Shown piece after piece: positions 39,973 through 49,717 of a DNA stretch of 64,000 nt. Origin of the DNA: Mesorhizobium sp. Z1-4 (GTDB lineage: Bacteria > Pseudomonadota > Alphaproteobacteria > Rhizobiales > Rhizobiaceae); assembly GCF_004000235.1 (NCBI RefSeq), contig NZ_RCIO01000006.1:62001-126000 (forward strand), read 5' to 3'. Positions within the stretch are counted from its first letter, which is position 1, and each line of letters begins with the position of its first letter. A model generated the notes under the pieces. It had not been told where the DNA came from, ran no database searches, and saw only the letters and a program-made list of their open reading frames with translations. The position numbers and the translations under genes are program-made.

Positions 39973-42429
39973 ATGGTTAGACTGTTAGGCTACTTTTTTG
40001 GCATTGGCGTTGTGATGGCGCTGCTCGTCGCTGCGGGCATTGCGCTCTATATCGGCGATGTCTCCAAAGACCTGCCCGACTATGAGGTGCTGGCAAAATA
40101 TGAACCGCCGGTAACGACCCGTGTCCACGCCTCCGATGGCGCGCTCATGGCCGAGTTCGCGCGCGAGCGGCGCCTTTACCTCCCGATCCAGGCAGTGCCC
40201 GACCGCGTGAAGGCGGCCTTTCTGTCGGCCGAGGACAAGAATTTCTACACCCATCCGGGTATCGATATGACCGGCCTTGCGCGCGCCGTCATCACCAATG
40301 TCCAGAACATGGGCAGCGGGCGCCGGCCGGTAGGCGCGTCGACCATCACCCAGCAGGTGGCGAAAAACTTCCTGCTCACCCGCGACCAGACCATCGAGCG
40401 CAAGGTGCGCGAGATGATACTCTCGTTCCGCATCGAACAGGCTTATTCCAAGGACCGCATTCTCGAACTCTATCTCAACGAGATTTTCTTCGGGCTCGGT
40501 GCCTACGGCATCGCCGGCGCCGCGCTGACCTATTTCGACAAATCGGTCAACGAGCTGACGGTCGCCGAATCGGCGTATCTGGCAGCGCTTCCGCGCGGCC
40601 CCTCGAACTACCATCCCTTCCGCAACACCGACCGCGCCATCGAGCGCCGCAACTGGGTGATCGGCCAGATGGTCGAAAACGGTTATGTCGACCCGGCCGA
40701 AGGCGAGAAGGCCAAGGCGCTGCCGCTAGGCGTGCAGCCCCGTCGCGGCGGCACCTATCTGTTCGCTGGCGAATATTTCACCGAGGAAGTGCGCCGTCAG
40801 CTGATCGCGCGCTACGGCGAGGACGCGCTCTATGAAGGCGGCCTCTCGGTACGCACGACGCTTGATCCCGAACTGCAGCTGATTGCCCGCAAATCGCTTC
40901 AGAACGGCCTCATGAAATACGACACGCTGCGTGGATATCGTGGCTCCATCACGACAATCGCCCCGGGCGACGATTGGGGTCCGGCACTCTTCGAGGTGCC
41001 GTCGCTCGGCGATGTTCCCGAATGGGAGGTCGCTGTCGTCCTGGCTGCTGGCGACGAGGGGCTCGATATCGGTCTGAAGCCGGCAGCCCAGGTATCCGGC
41101 GAAGTTGGCGACGACCGCAGGATTGGTCGCGTGTCGCTCGGCAACATGGATTGGGCAATGCGCCACGTCGTTGACGGCAAGCGCGTGAAAGCGAATTCGC
41201 CCGCGGATGTGTTGAAGCCGGGTGAGGTCGTTTATGTGGAAGCAGTCGAGGGCGAGGAGGGCGCATACGCCCTTCGCCAGGTTCCCGAAATCGGCGGCGG
41301 CATGGTGGCGATGGATCCCCATACCGGCCGCGTACTGGCGCTGGTTGGCGGATTTTCTTATGCCGCTTCGGAATTCAACCGTGCCACGCAGGCTTACCGC
41401 CAGCCCGGGTCGTCCTTCAAACCGATCGTTTATTCGGCTGCCCTCGACAATGGTTATACGCCGGCATCCGTGGTGCTTGACGGGCCGATCCGGATTGTCT
41501 CGGGCGGTCGGGTCTGGGAGCCGAAGAACTACGGCGGTCAGTTTGCCGGGCCTTCCACCCTGCGCGCCGGTATCGAGCGCTCCCGCAATCTGATGACCGT
41601 GCGGCTGGCAAACGACATGGGCATGCCGCTTGTCGCCGAATATGCCGAACGGTTCGGCATCTACGAGGATATGAGCCCGGTCCTCGCAATGTCGCTTGGC
41701 TCCGGCGAAACGACCGTGATGCGGATGGTGTCGGCCTATGCGGTCATGGCCAATGGCGGTAAGCAGATAAAGCCGTCGCTGATCGATCGCATTCAGGACC
41801 GCTACGGCAAGACCGTCTTCAAACATGACGAGCGCAGCTGCGAGGGCTGTGTCGCTGAAGAATGGAACAGCCAGTCCGAGCCGGAGCTGGTCGACAATGC
41901 CGAGCAGGTCCTCGATCCCATGACCGCCTATCAGATCACGTCCATGATGCAGGGCGTGGTCCAGCGCGGCACGGCCGTTACCGTCTCCGAACTTGGTTTC
42001 CCCATCGCCGGCAAGACCGGCACCACCAACGACGAAAAAGACGCCTGGTTCATCGGCTATACGCCCAACCTCGTGGTCGGCGTCTATATGGGCTACGACC
42101 AGCCCAAGCCGATGGGTCGCGGCGCGACCGGTGGCGGGCTTGCAGCGCCGATCTTCAAGGAGTTCATGGCCGCCGCTCTCGAAGGCACCAATCCCGTCGA
42201 TTTCGAGGTGCCGGCCGGCATGAAGCGCATCGCGGTCGACCGCAAGACCGGAATGCGCGCCGAGGCGGGGCAGGGCGGCGCCATCGTCGAATATTTCAAG
42301 CCGGGCACAGGGCCGGCCGACAGCTACTGGGTAATCGGCATGGATGAGCTCGAAGGCGAAGAACGCGCCAACGCCATTTCGCCGCAAGCCAATCAGGCAA
42401 TCAACTCCGGCGGCGGCGGTCTGTATTAG
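39973..42429 (+). CDS. mrcA: penicillin-binding protein 1A
   Basis: 818 residues. A membrane anchor at 5-28, then a glycosyltransferase 51 domain with LSAEDKNFYTHPGID and GASTITQQVAKNFLL, an OB-like insert around residues ~300-430, and a transpeptidase domain with PGSSFKPIVY (active serine), SRNLMTVRL and GKTGTTND. It polymerises and cross-links peptidoglycan. It lies directly downstream of amiC. Confidence 0.95.
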   Translation: MVRLLGYFFGIGVVMALLVAAGIALYIGDVSKDLPDYEVLAKYEPPVTTRVHASDGALMAEFARERRLYLPIQAVPDRVKAAFLSAEDKNFYTHPGIDMTGLARAVITNVQNMGSGRRPVGASTITQQVAKNFLLTRDQTIERKVREMILSFRIEQAYSKDRILELYLNEIFFGLGAYGIAGAALTYFDKSVNELTVAESAYLAALPRGPSNYHPFRNTDRAIERRNWVIGQMVENGYVDPAEGEKAKALPLGVQPRRGGTYLFAGEYFTEEVRRQLIARYGEDALYEGGLSVRTTLDPELQLIARKSLQNGLMKYDTLRGYRGSITTIAPGDDWGPALFEVPSLGDVPEWEVAVVLAAGDEGLDIGLKPAAQVSGEVGDDRRIGRVSLGNMDWAMRHVVDGKRVKANSPADVLKPGEVVYVEAVEGEEGAYALRQVPEIGGGMVAMDPHTGRVLALVGGFSYAASEFNRATQAYRQPGSSFKPIVYSAALDNGYTPASVVLDGPIRIVSGGRVWEPKNYGGQFAGPSTLRAGIERSRNLMTVRLANDMGMPLVAEYAERFGIYEDMSPVLAMSLGSGETTVMRMVSAYAVMANGGKQIKPSLIDRIQDRYGKTVFKHDERSCEGCVAEEWNSQSEPELVDNAEQVLDPMTAYQITSMMQGVVQRGTAVTVSELGFPIAGKTGTTNDEKDAWFIGYTPNLVVGVYMGYDQPKPMGRGATGGGLAAPIFKEFMAAALEGTNPVDFEVPAGMKRIAVDRKTGMRAEAGQGGAIVEYFKPGTGPADSYWVIGMDELEGEERANAISPQANQAINSGGGGLY

Positions 42430-42541
42430 ATCGCCGGCCCGGCATCCACGCCATTCGGCGGTATAGCGTCACCGGGCGCTTTACAGCATCGGGTGCGGTC
42501 CATATGTTCCGCGCCGAATCCCCATTCCGGCAAGAGAGACA

Positions 42542-43673
42542 ATGCGCGCAGACACCGAGACCATGGTCGACGAAATCAAGCAGGCGATCGACCTGCTGAG
42601 GAGGCATCTTTGACTGGGATCAGGCGCTCAAGAGGCTCGATTACCTGAACAGTCGCGCTGAGGATCCCTCGCTGTGGGACAGTCCTCAGGAAGCACAGAA
42701 GCTGATGCGCGAGCGTCAGATGCTCGACGACAACATCGTTGCCATCAAGGGCCTCGGTCAGGCGCTTGACGACAATGTAGAGCTCATTGCGCTGGGTGAG
42801 GAAGAGGGAGACCAGTCCGTCGTTCAGGATGCTGAAGCGGCGATACGTTCGCTGTCCGGCGAAATCCGTGCAAGGCAGATACAAACGCTGCTTTCCGGCG
42901 AGGCCGACGGCAACGACACCTATCTCGAAATCCATGCCGGCGCAGGCGGCACCGAGAGCCAGGACTGGGCTCAGATGCTGTTGCGCATGTACACGCGCTG
43001 GGCCGAACGCCGCGGCATGAAGGTGGATGTTCTCGAGATACATGACGGCGAGGAGGCCGGCATCAAATCGGCCACGGTGCTGATCAAGGGTGAAAACGCC
43101 TATGGCTGGCTGAAGACCGAATCCGGCGTGCACCGCCTGGTGCGGATTTCGCCCTACGACAGCAACGCACGCCGGCATACGTCGTTCGCCAGCGCATGGG
43201 TTTACCCGGTCATCGACGATACGATCGAAATCGACATTCCCGAATCGGAAGTGCGCATCGACACTTACCGCTCGTCGGGCGCCGGCGGCCAGCACGTCAA
43301 CACGACCGACTCCGCGGTGCGCATCACCCATATTCCGACCGGCATCGCGGTGGCGTGTCAGGCCGAACGCTCGCAGCACAAGAACCGCGCCAAGGCGTGG
43401 GAGATGTTGCGCTCGCGGCTTTACGAGGAAGAACTCAAGCGCCGCGAGGAAGCCGCCAGCGAGACCGAAGCCTCGAAGTCGGATATCGGCTGGGGCCACC
43501 AGATACGTTCATACGTCCTGCAGCCCTATCAGCTCGTCAAAGACCTTCGCACGGGTGTCGAGAACACCAACCCGCAGGGCGTGCTCGATGGGGATCTGGA
43601 CGAATTCATGGAAGCGTCGCTCGCGCACCGTATCGAAGGCGGTGCGGCCGCTGAGGTCGAGGATATCGACTAG
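42542..43673 (+). CDS. prfB: peptide chain release factor 2, programmed +1 frameshift
   Basis: RF2 reads UAA and UGA stops. The first 23 codons (from ATG 42542) end with CTT then an in-frame TGA at 42611; a +1 shift there joins [13 protein letters not shown] to give 376 residues, the usual length. The main frame alone would lack the conserved N-terminus. Later motifs are [14 protein letters not shown] (stop-codon recognition tripeptide region) and [17 protein letters not shown], with the GGQ loop that frees the peptide. The M23 peptidase gene converges 4 bp beyond. Confidence 0.95.
42599..42614 (+). promoter_or_regulatory. RF2 programmed frameshift signal
   Basis: AGGAGG at 42599-42604, CAT, the slippery CTT at 42608-42610, and TGA-C at 42611-42614. 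This is the same layout as in E. coli prfB (Shine-Dalgarno three bases before CTT-TGA-C). Low RF2 slows reading of TGA and the internal Shine-Dalgarno pairing pushes the ribosome +1, so RF2 controls its own synthesis. Confidence 0.95.
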
Positions 43674-43677
43674 CCGG

Positions 43678-44973
43678 TTAGAGCAATTCGGCGATCTTGC
43701 GCCCGGCCTTGATGAAACGCAGCGGATTGATAGCCGTTCCGTTGCGGCGGATTTCGTAGTGAAGATGCGCACCGGTGGAGCGACCGCTCGAACCCACCTT
43801 GCCGACCACGGCGCCGCGCTCGACGATATCGCCTTCCTTGACCAGGATCTTCGACATATGGGCGTAGCGGGTTGTAAGTCCGTCGCCGTGGTCGATCTCG
43901 ACCATGCGCCCGTAACCACCGTTCCAGCCTGCCGCGACCACCTTCCCCTGACCGGCTGAACGGACATTGCGTCCCGACGGCACGCGGAAGTCGAGCCCCG
44001 AATGCATGGCCGGCGTCTTCAGGATCGGATCGCGCCGAACGCCGAAGGTCGACGACACCGAATAACCCGGGGCAGGGCTGTGTATCGGCAGCAGAGTTGC
44101 CTTTTTCTTCAGCTGTTCCAGCCGCGTAAGAGCCTCGTCGAGGGCTTCGACCCGGGTCTCAAATGCTCGCCTGTCGTCGATTGCGACCAGCGGTCCGCCA
44201 ATGCCCGATGCCTCGCCGTCATCGTCAGCTTCGGTGTCGATCTCGAACCCCGCATCGACAAGCGCCTCGGATATCTGGTCCGCGGCCCGGTCGGCATCCT
44301 GCGCCAGCGCCGAAAGCCGGGTGATCTGTTCGTCCTCGATGCGCCGTAGCGACTTGTTGATCGCCGCAAAGAGCATGTCGGCTTTGTCGGCCGCTGAGGC
44401 TGTTGGCGCGAAACTCGTCCGCGTGTTCCAGAGTGCGAACTCGTCCGGTGCGTTTTGATCGGCGGCAGCTGCAGAAATCCGGGCGGTTTTGGCCGTCGTC
44501 GCGGGGTCGATTTCGGCGCGGTCTGCAGGGCGCGGCTGGGGTACCGGAACGAGCTCCGGCACAAGGCCGCCGCCTTCGGCGCGGTCAAGGATCGGCTGCA
44601 GGCGGCCATGGCGCGAATAGAGCTGGGTCTGACGCTGCAACAGCTCCGAGACTTTCGTCTCCATCAGGCGCTGGTCGAGCAACTGCCGGCTGGTGACACG
44701 ATCGAGCTGCGTTCGCAGCGCGGAAATCCTGTCCTCATAGGACTGCTGCAGCCTCGCCTGACGCGCGACACTTGCGCCGATCAGGTCATCGCGAAGCACG
44801 AGGTAGGATGTGGCGAGAAGATAGCCGATTGCGACGGCGACGAACACCGACCCGACTGCCGCCGCGATCCATGGCCGTATCGTGAAGTGACGGATTTCGT
44901 CTCCGCGCGCGATGATGACCGTGTGCGGTTCCCGGCGTTTTCCGAAGACGGCTGACTGTGTTTTGTGCTGCAA
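43678..44973 (-). CDS. M23-family (LytM-type) peptidase, membrane-anchored
   Basis: 431 residues. A cytoplasmic start, one transmembrane helix (~34-60), a long coiled-coil region (~65-125 and ~260-290) and a C-terminal LytM domain with MHSGLDF and HLHYEIR, which hold the zinc ligands; the QGKVVAAGWNGGYG segment is typical. It probably trims peptidoglycan or activates an amidase at the septum or growth pole. An AmiC gene lies in the same region. The start is well defined by the short N-terminus before the membrane helix. Confidence 0.9.
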   Translation of the reverse strand: MQHKTQSAVFGKRREPHTVIIARGDEIRHFTIRPWIAAAVGSVFVAVAIGYLLATSYLVLRDDLIGASVARQARLQQSYEDRISALRTQLDRVTSRQLLDQRLMETKVSELLQRQTQLYSRHGRLQPILDRAEGGGLVPELVPVPQPRPADRAEIDPATTAKTARISAAAADQNAPDEFALWNTRTSFAPTASAADKADMLFAAINKSLRRIEDEQITRLSALAQDADRAADQISEALVDAGFEIDTEADDDGEASGIGGPLVAIDDRRAFETRVEALDEALTRLEQLKKKATLLPIHSPAPGYSVSSTFGVRRDPILKTPAMHSGLDFRVPSGRNVRSAGQGKVVAAGWNGGYGRMVEIDHGDGLTTRYAHMSKILVKEGDIVERGAVVGKVGSSGRSTGAHLHYEIRRNGTAINPLRFIKAGRKIAELL

Positions 44974-45095
44974 ACTACGCCACCTGACGCTACCGCTATT
45001 TCAGGTGGGATTACACCTTGTTAGGGTTAACAAAGCTTTGAACGCAGGCAGGTTTGACCTGTATTTGCGGTGATTTTCGTTGGCGCGGCGCCCGA

Positions 45096-45572
45096 TCAGC
45101 TCTTTGCTAGGCTGCGAACCGCCTCGAGCACGGCTTCCGCATGCCTGGGAACTTTCACATTTGGCCAGACCGCGGCGATCTTGCCCCCGGAATCGATCAG
45201 AAACGTGGTGCGCACGATGCCCATGAACTTGCGGCCATACATGCTTTTTTGCGCCCACACGCCATAGGCTTCGAGCGCCTGCTTTTCCTCGTCCGCCACG
45301 AGGTCGACGCTGAGATTGTGTTTGGCCTTGAACTTGTCATGGCTTTTCTGGCTATCGGCCGACATGCCGACAATGACGGCGCCGGCCTTGGCGAATTCGT
45401 CCTTCAGGCCGCTGAACGCGATTGCTTCCGCCGTGCAACCGGAGGTGTCATCGCGCGGATAGAAAAACAGCACCACCGCCTTGCCGCGCAGGTCGGCGAG
45501 CTTCAGCGTTCCGCCACCGTCTCGGGGCAGGGTGAAATCCGGCGCGGTATCGCCAGGCGCGAGCTTGGTCAT
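45096..45572 (-). CDS. bcp: thiol peroxidase of the BCP/PrxQ family
   Basis: 158 residues. The peroxidatic cysteine is Cys46 in DDTSGCTAEAIAF. The usual resolving cysteine five residues later is absent (Ala-Ile in its place), so it is a one-Cys-type enzyme that needs an external thiol. It reduces peroxides and is regenerated by thioredoxin or glutathione. ATG 45572 fits the family; the frame extends 48 codons further without support. It is divergent from the AsmA-like gene. Confidence 0.93.
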   Translation of the reverse strand: MTKLAPGDTAPDFTLPRDGGGTLKLADLRGKAVVLFFYPRDDTSGCTAEAIAFSGLKDEFAKAGAVIVGMSADSQKSHDKFKAKHNLSVDLVADEEKQALEAYGVWAQKSMYGRKFMGIVRTTFLIDSGGKIAAVWPNVKVPRHAEAVLEAVRSLAKS

Positions 45573-45669
45573 GTCTTTGCCTCGGTTGGAAAATACTGAG
45601 CAGTCGAAACGTCCAGGCAGATATAATGTCTTCACAAGATTCGTCCACCGCGAGCGTCCCGACAGTCGA

Positions 45670-48600
45670 TTGAAAGTACCGGCACCAACGCACGAAAAGA
45701 TACGCTTCCGCCGCAAGGAGATTGCCGGCTGGCACAGCTATCCGTCGGCTGCGGGAGAGCCGCTCCCCGGCCGGCGGCGGCTTGTGCCGCGGGTGGTGAA
45801 ATGGGCGGGAGCTGGTTTCGGAGCGCTGGTTCTGGCCGCCATGCTCGTCGTGGCGGTCGTTCCATCGACGGGCATCGAAAGCGAGTGGCTGCGCGCGCAG
45901 GCCGAACGGGCCGTTGACGAACTCGTCGGAGAGGATGTGCAGGCGCGCATCGGACGCACGACCCTGGCGCTGGACCGGCGCCACTTCCTCGCCATCGGTA
46001 TCCGTGAACTGGAACTGACCGGCAAGGCCACCGGCGTGTCGCTCGTTAGCGCTGCCAGGCTCGATCTCGGCGTGCGCTTCTGGCCCCTGCTGCGCGGTGA
46101 GGTGGAGGTTGCATCGGCCACGCTGGCTGAGGCAAGCGCAACGGCGCCTGTGGCGGGTGGACAGCTGGGTGAAAGCGGCGAAACCGGGCTGCTCGACCCC
46201 GACAGCGTGCTGCAGGCGGTTTTCGCCGGGTTCGATCTGCTCAGCGAACGGGTCGCTCCAGGCGGCATCGAAACGATCAGGCTGCGCGATGTTAGGCTTC
46301 AACTCCCGGCGGCTTCCGGCGAAGCCATCTCGATTGAGGTCGATCGTGCTCTGCTCTCTCATGGAGGCAAAGGCGAAATCGGGCTCAGCGCCGAGGTCAC
46401 TGCGGCCGACTATGCCGTCAACATAGTCGGAGAGGGCGAAACCACGGCAATGCAGAAGCAGTTCGACGCAACGGTTACAGTTGCCGAAAGCGGAATCGTG
46501 CATGGCTTCGGGGGGGAAGACCCGACTGAGAGCGGCTCCCTTCGCCTGGGCGAAATCAGCATTGAAATCGACGGCCGGCAGGGCGCCGGCGGCTCCGCAT
46601 CGGAATTGGTTGTCACCGCGGCGGTGGCCAATTCCGACGTCACGATTGGCGAAGAGGACGAATTTGCCGCGAACGCAGGAATGACATTGCGGCTGACCCA
46701 GGGCGCGGGATCGTTCTGGATCGACAATCTCGACCTGAACATTGCCCGCTCCAGTTTCAAGTTCTCTGGTCCGGTGACACCGCAACCCGGTGAGGCCGGC
46801 ACTGAAAATGGGCCCGTCTACGCATTTCAGATGATCGGGCCGAAGATCAACCTGGCTCCGGTCGGTTCGCCCGAGCCGGCCCTTGCCGCGATCGCCCGTG
46901 TCGCCGGGTGGATCTCGCCGAACGGGCGTAACATCGTCGCCAGTGAAATCAATGTGGCCACGGGGCAGGGCGAAGTGCTCGGGTCAGGTGCCGTTGAAAT
47001 CGTTCCCGGCAAGTCGCCGGGCCTATCGTTGGCCATCGCCGTGGGGCGGTTGCCGGTCAGCCACGCCAAGAACATCTGGCCGTTTTTCGCCGCCGGCGGC
47101 GCGCGCAACTGGGCACTTTCGAACGTGTTTGGCGGCTGGGTCGAGAATTCACGCCTGCTGCTGAAAATCGGCCCTGGCCGCATGGGCGATGGCATTCCCC
47201 TCGAGCCGGAAGAGGCATCGGGTCATTTCGAAGTGGTCGGCGCGCGTTTCGATGTCGCTGGATCGATCCCGCCGATGCGGGACGCGATCGGTTCGATCGA
47301 TTTTTCGGGCACCAGTGTCGACATTTCGCTCCATTCAGGAACGGTATTCACCGGGGCCGGCCGCACCCTCGATGCACGAAACGGATCGCTGAAGATTGCC
47401 GACGCGCATCTGCAGCCGCTGATTGGCGACGTGGATATCGAAATTGACGGCGCGGCGGCGGCCGTTGCCGAAATTGCGAGCTACGATCCCATCAATTTGA
47501 CCAACTATCTTCCGATCGAGCCGGAGGACCTGAGCGGCTCGGCCAAGGGCCGAATACTTGCCAGCATTCCCCTGGAGGACGACATCGAGGTCGGCGATCT
47601 CCAATGGCATCTGCAGTTGAACTACGAGGGTCTCACGCTTGCCCAGCCTTACGAGGGGCAGCGCATCGAAGATGCCAAGGGCACGATCGTGGCGGACCGC
47701 GAACGCGCCGACGTCGTGGCCGAAACCATGCTGAACGGCATTCGTGGCGAACTGACTCTTTCGGAGCCCATGGGGGATGACAAGAGCGGTCGCCAGCGGC
47801 ATGCCCGGCTTTTCCTCGAGCCTGGCGATTCCGAAAAGCTCTTCCCTGGATTGTCGGAGGTTGTTGCCGGACCGATGACCGTTGAGGTCGAGCAACTTGG
47901 CCCAGGACGCGAGAAAGTCCATGTCGATCTGGCTCGCGCCACGCTCAAGCTGCCCTGGATCGGCTGGGAGAAAGCCAGCGGCGTTGCGGCAAGTGCCGAC
48001 TTCGTCATGTCGCGCGACGAAGCGAACGCCGAGCTCGACGATTTCAGGATTGCCGGCAAGGGCTTTGGCGCATCCGGCACACTGTCGGTCGATGAGGACG
48101 GCTTAGCCCGCGCCCGCCTCGACGGTGTCGCTTTCGGTCAGGGCGACGATATCTCGGTTGCGGTGGACCGGTCCCGCGGCCGGTACGATGTCAAGGTTAC
48201 CGGCGAGAGGCTCGACGCGCGGTTTCTGATCGATGAGTTTGGTTCTGCGCTGCCCGGCGGCGGTTCAGTGGAGGCTGGCGGCTCGGCCTCGGCAAATATC
48301 AACGCCGAGATCGCTCAGCTGATCGGCTATAATGGCGAGACCCTGACCGGAGCCCGTTTCGCCTATGCGGATTCGTCAGGCCAGGTGCCGGGGATACGCA
48401 TTTCGGCCGCAACACCCCAGGGTGCGCGCGCGACATTGGTCGACGCTTCGGCCGGAGGCTCCCGCAAGGTGGAATTGAAGGCGGATGACGCGGGAGCCGT
48501 GCTCCGGTTTCTCGACATATACGACAAGCTCGATGGTGGGCGCGCAGCCCTCAGCCTTGCCGGCGCCTCCGGGCCGTTGCAGGGAAGGCTGGAAATGCTG

Positions 48601-49056
48601 GACTTTGCGCTCATCGACGAAGCCAGGCTTCAATCGATGGTCGCCGAAGCGCCCGGCGGGCAGGAGCGCTCGCTCAACGACGCGCTTCGGCGCGATGTCG
48701 ACGTATCGCGGGCCCGCTTCAGCCGCGGCTCGGCCCGCGTCGAGATGGGTAGCGACTATATGCGGATAGAGGACGGCGTGGTGAGCGGTCCGAGCATCGG
48801 TTCGACTTTTGCCGGCACGGTCTTCGACGCCGACGGCAATATGTCGATAAGCGGGACCTTCTTGCCCGCTTACGGCATCAATCGGATTTTCGGTGAGATT
48901 CCCTTGCTCGGCCAGGTGCTGGGCAATGGCCGCGGCGGCGGTCTTCTGGGCGTCACCTACAAGCTGTCCGGGCCGGCTAAGGCGCCGACGCTGCAGGTGA
49001 ATCCGCTTTCGATTGTGGCGCCCGGCATTTTCAGGTCGATATTCGAGTACCGCTAG
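45670..49056 (+). CDS. giant AsmA-like / DUF3971 envelope protein
   Basis: 1128 residues from TTG 45670. A basic N-terminus, one membrane helix (~40-65), then a very long beta-rich region with alternating hydrophobic residues and the C-terminal DGNMSISGTFLPAYGINRIFGEIPLLGQVLG, which marks the AsmA/YhdP (DUF3971 and AsmA_2) group. These proteins bridge the periplasm and help phospholipid transport to the outer membrane. The start is not sure: ATG 45571 is in frame but would overlap the bcp start on the other strand. The TTG has no strong binding site. Confidence 0.82.
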   Translation: MKVPAPTHEKIRFRRKEIAGWHSYPSAAGEPLPGRRRLVPRVVKWAGAGFGALVLAAMLVVAVVPSTGIESEWLRAQAERAVDELVGEDVQARIGRTTLALDRRHFLAIGIRELELTGKATGVSLVSAARLDLGVRFWPLLRGEVEVASATLAEASATAPVAGGQLGESGETGLLDPDSVLQAVFAGFDLLSERVAPGGIETIRLRDVRLQLPAASGEAISIEVDRALLSHGGKGEIGLSAEVTAADYAVNIVGEGETTAMQKQFDATVTVAESGIVHGFGGEDPTESGSLRLGEISIEIDGRQGAGGSASELVVTAAVANSDVTIGEEDEFAANAGMTLRLTQGAGSFWIDNLDLNIARSSFKFSGPVTPQPGEAGTENGPVYAFQMIGPKINLAPVGSPEPALAAIARVAGWISPNGRNIVASEINVATGQGEVLGSGAVEIVPGKSPGLSLAIAVGRLPVSHAKNIWPFFAAGGARNWALSNVFGGWVENSRLLLKIGPGRMGDGIPLEPEEASGHFEVVGARFDVAGSIPPMRDAIGSIDFSGTSVDISLHSGTVFTGAGRTLDARNGSLKIADAHLQPLIGDVDIEIDGAAAAVAEIASYDPINLTNYLPIEPEDLSGSAKGRILASIPLEDDIEVGDLQWHLQLNYEGLTLAQPYEGQRIEDAKGTIVADRERADVVAETMLNGIRGELTLSEPMGDDKSGRQRHARLFLEPGDSEKLFPGLSEVVAGPMTVEVEQLGPGREKVHVDLARATLKLPWIGWEKASGVAASADFVMSRDEANAELDDFRIAGKGFGASGTLSVDEDGLARARLDGVAFGQGDDISVAVDRSRGRYDVKVTGERLDARFLIDEFGSALPGGGSVEAGGSASANINAEIAQLIGYNGETLTGARFAYADSSGQVPGIRISAATPQGARATLVDASAGGSRKVELKADDAGAVLRFLDIYDKLDGGRAALSLAGASGPLQGRLEMLDFALIDEARLQSMVAEAPGGQERSLNDALRRDVDVSRARFSRGSARVEMGSDYMRIEDGVVSGPSIGSTFAGTVFDADGNMSISGTFLPAYGINRIFGEIPLLGQVLGNGRGGGLLGVTYKLSGPAKAPTLQVNPLSIVAPGIFRSIFEYR

Positions 49057-49065
49057 CCGGACGGA

Positions 49066-49614
49066 TTACTGGTTGATCGCGCCCACGGACCCGCCGTCAA
49101 GGCGCTTGAGGCTCATGCCGATAACCGGAACAAGTTGCTCCTCGACCTTCACCGATACCGTCACATTCATTGTGTCTTCGTCGGCCATTCGTGCCTGCAT
49201 CGCACCGTCCAGCGACGCGCGAGCGAGTTTGAAGACCACGCGGTTCGATGCCACCGAGCCGCCGACGACATCGAGGCCTTTGCCGGCAGCACCGTCCATG
49301 AACGTGCCCCGATAACCCCTGCGGCCGGATTTCTCGATCGCCGCCGACATTTTCTGGGTGAACAGCCCCACACGGCAACCGCCGTCAAGCGCCATGCCGA
49401 CTTTGCCGTCCGGCGTCGTGCCGGTGAAGTTGCAGACGAATTTCGTACCCTTGTATTTGCCGGCAACGATTTCCCCGGGGCCGGACCAGCGCCCTTCCAC
49501 TGAGCTGAAGAAACGCCGCTCGCGCTCCGATGCGTTCGCATTCTGAGCGGAACCGACGGCAACAACGCCGACAACCAGAGGGACTACGGCGGACATAAGG
49601 GAACGAATGATCAT
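49066..49614 (-). CDS. secreted hypothetical protein
   Basis: 182 residues with a signal peptide (cleavage near ANA/SE). The mature part has RFFSSVEGRWSGPGEIVAGKYKGTKFVCNFTG and GCRVGLFTQKMSAAIEKSG, a beta-rich pattern common among small rhizobial secreted proteins; I do not know a named family. Two cysteines could form one disulfide. ATG 49614 is chosen as the start of the signal peptide. It converges on the AsmA-like gene with a 9-bp gap. Confidence 0.7.
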   Translation of the reverse strand: MIIRSLMSAVVPLVVGVVAVGSAQNANASERERRFFSSVEGRWSGPGEIVAGKYKGTKFVCNFTGTTPDGKVGMALDGGCRVGLFTQKMSAAIEKSGRRGYRGTFMDGAAGKGLDVVGGSVASNRVVFKLARASLDGAMQARMADEDTMNVTVSVKVEEQLVPVIGMSLKRLDGGSVGAINQ

Positions 49615-49717
49615 TGGACACCCGACAACGGCAGACGCGAAAGCTGCAAGAACAATGAACAATATTGGTTAACGCTTCGCTAGTGCGATGATGCGCCAGC
49701 GCGCGTCGCTGCGCAAG

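Noticed and set aside
40726-42387. 553-codon minus-strand frame opposite mrcA
   Set aside because: mrcA carries intact transferase and transpeptidase motifs; the antisense frame does not resemble any protein.
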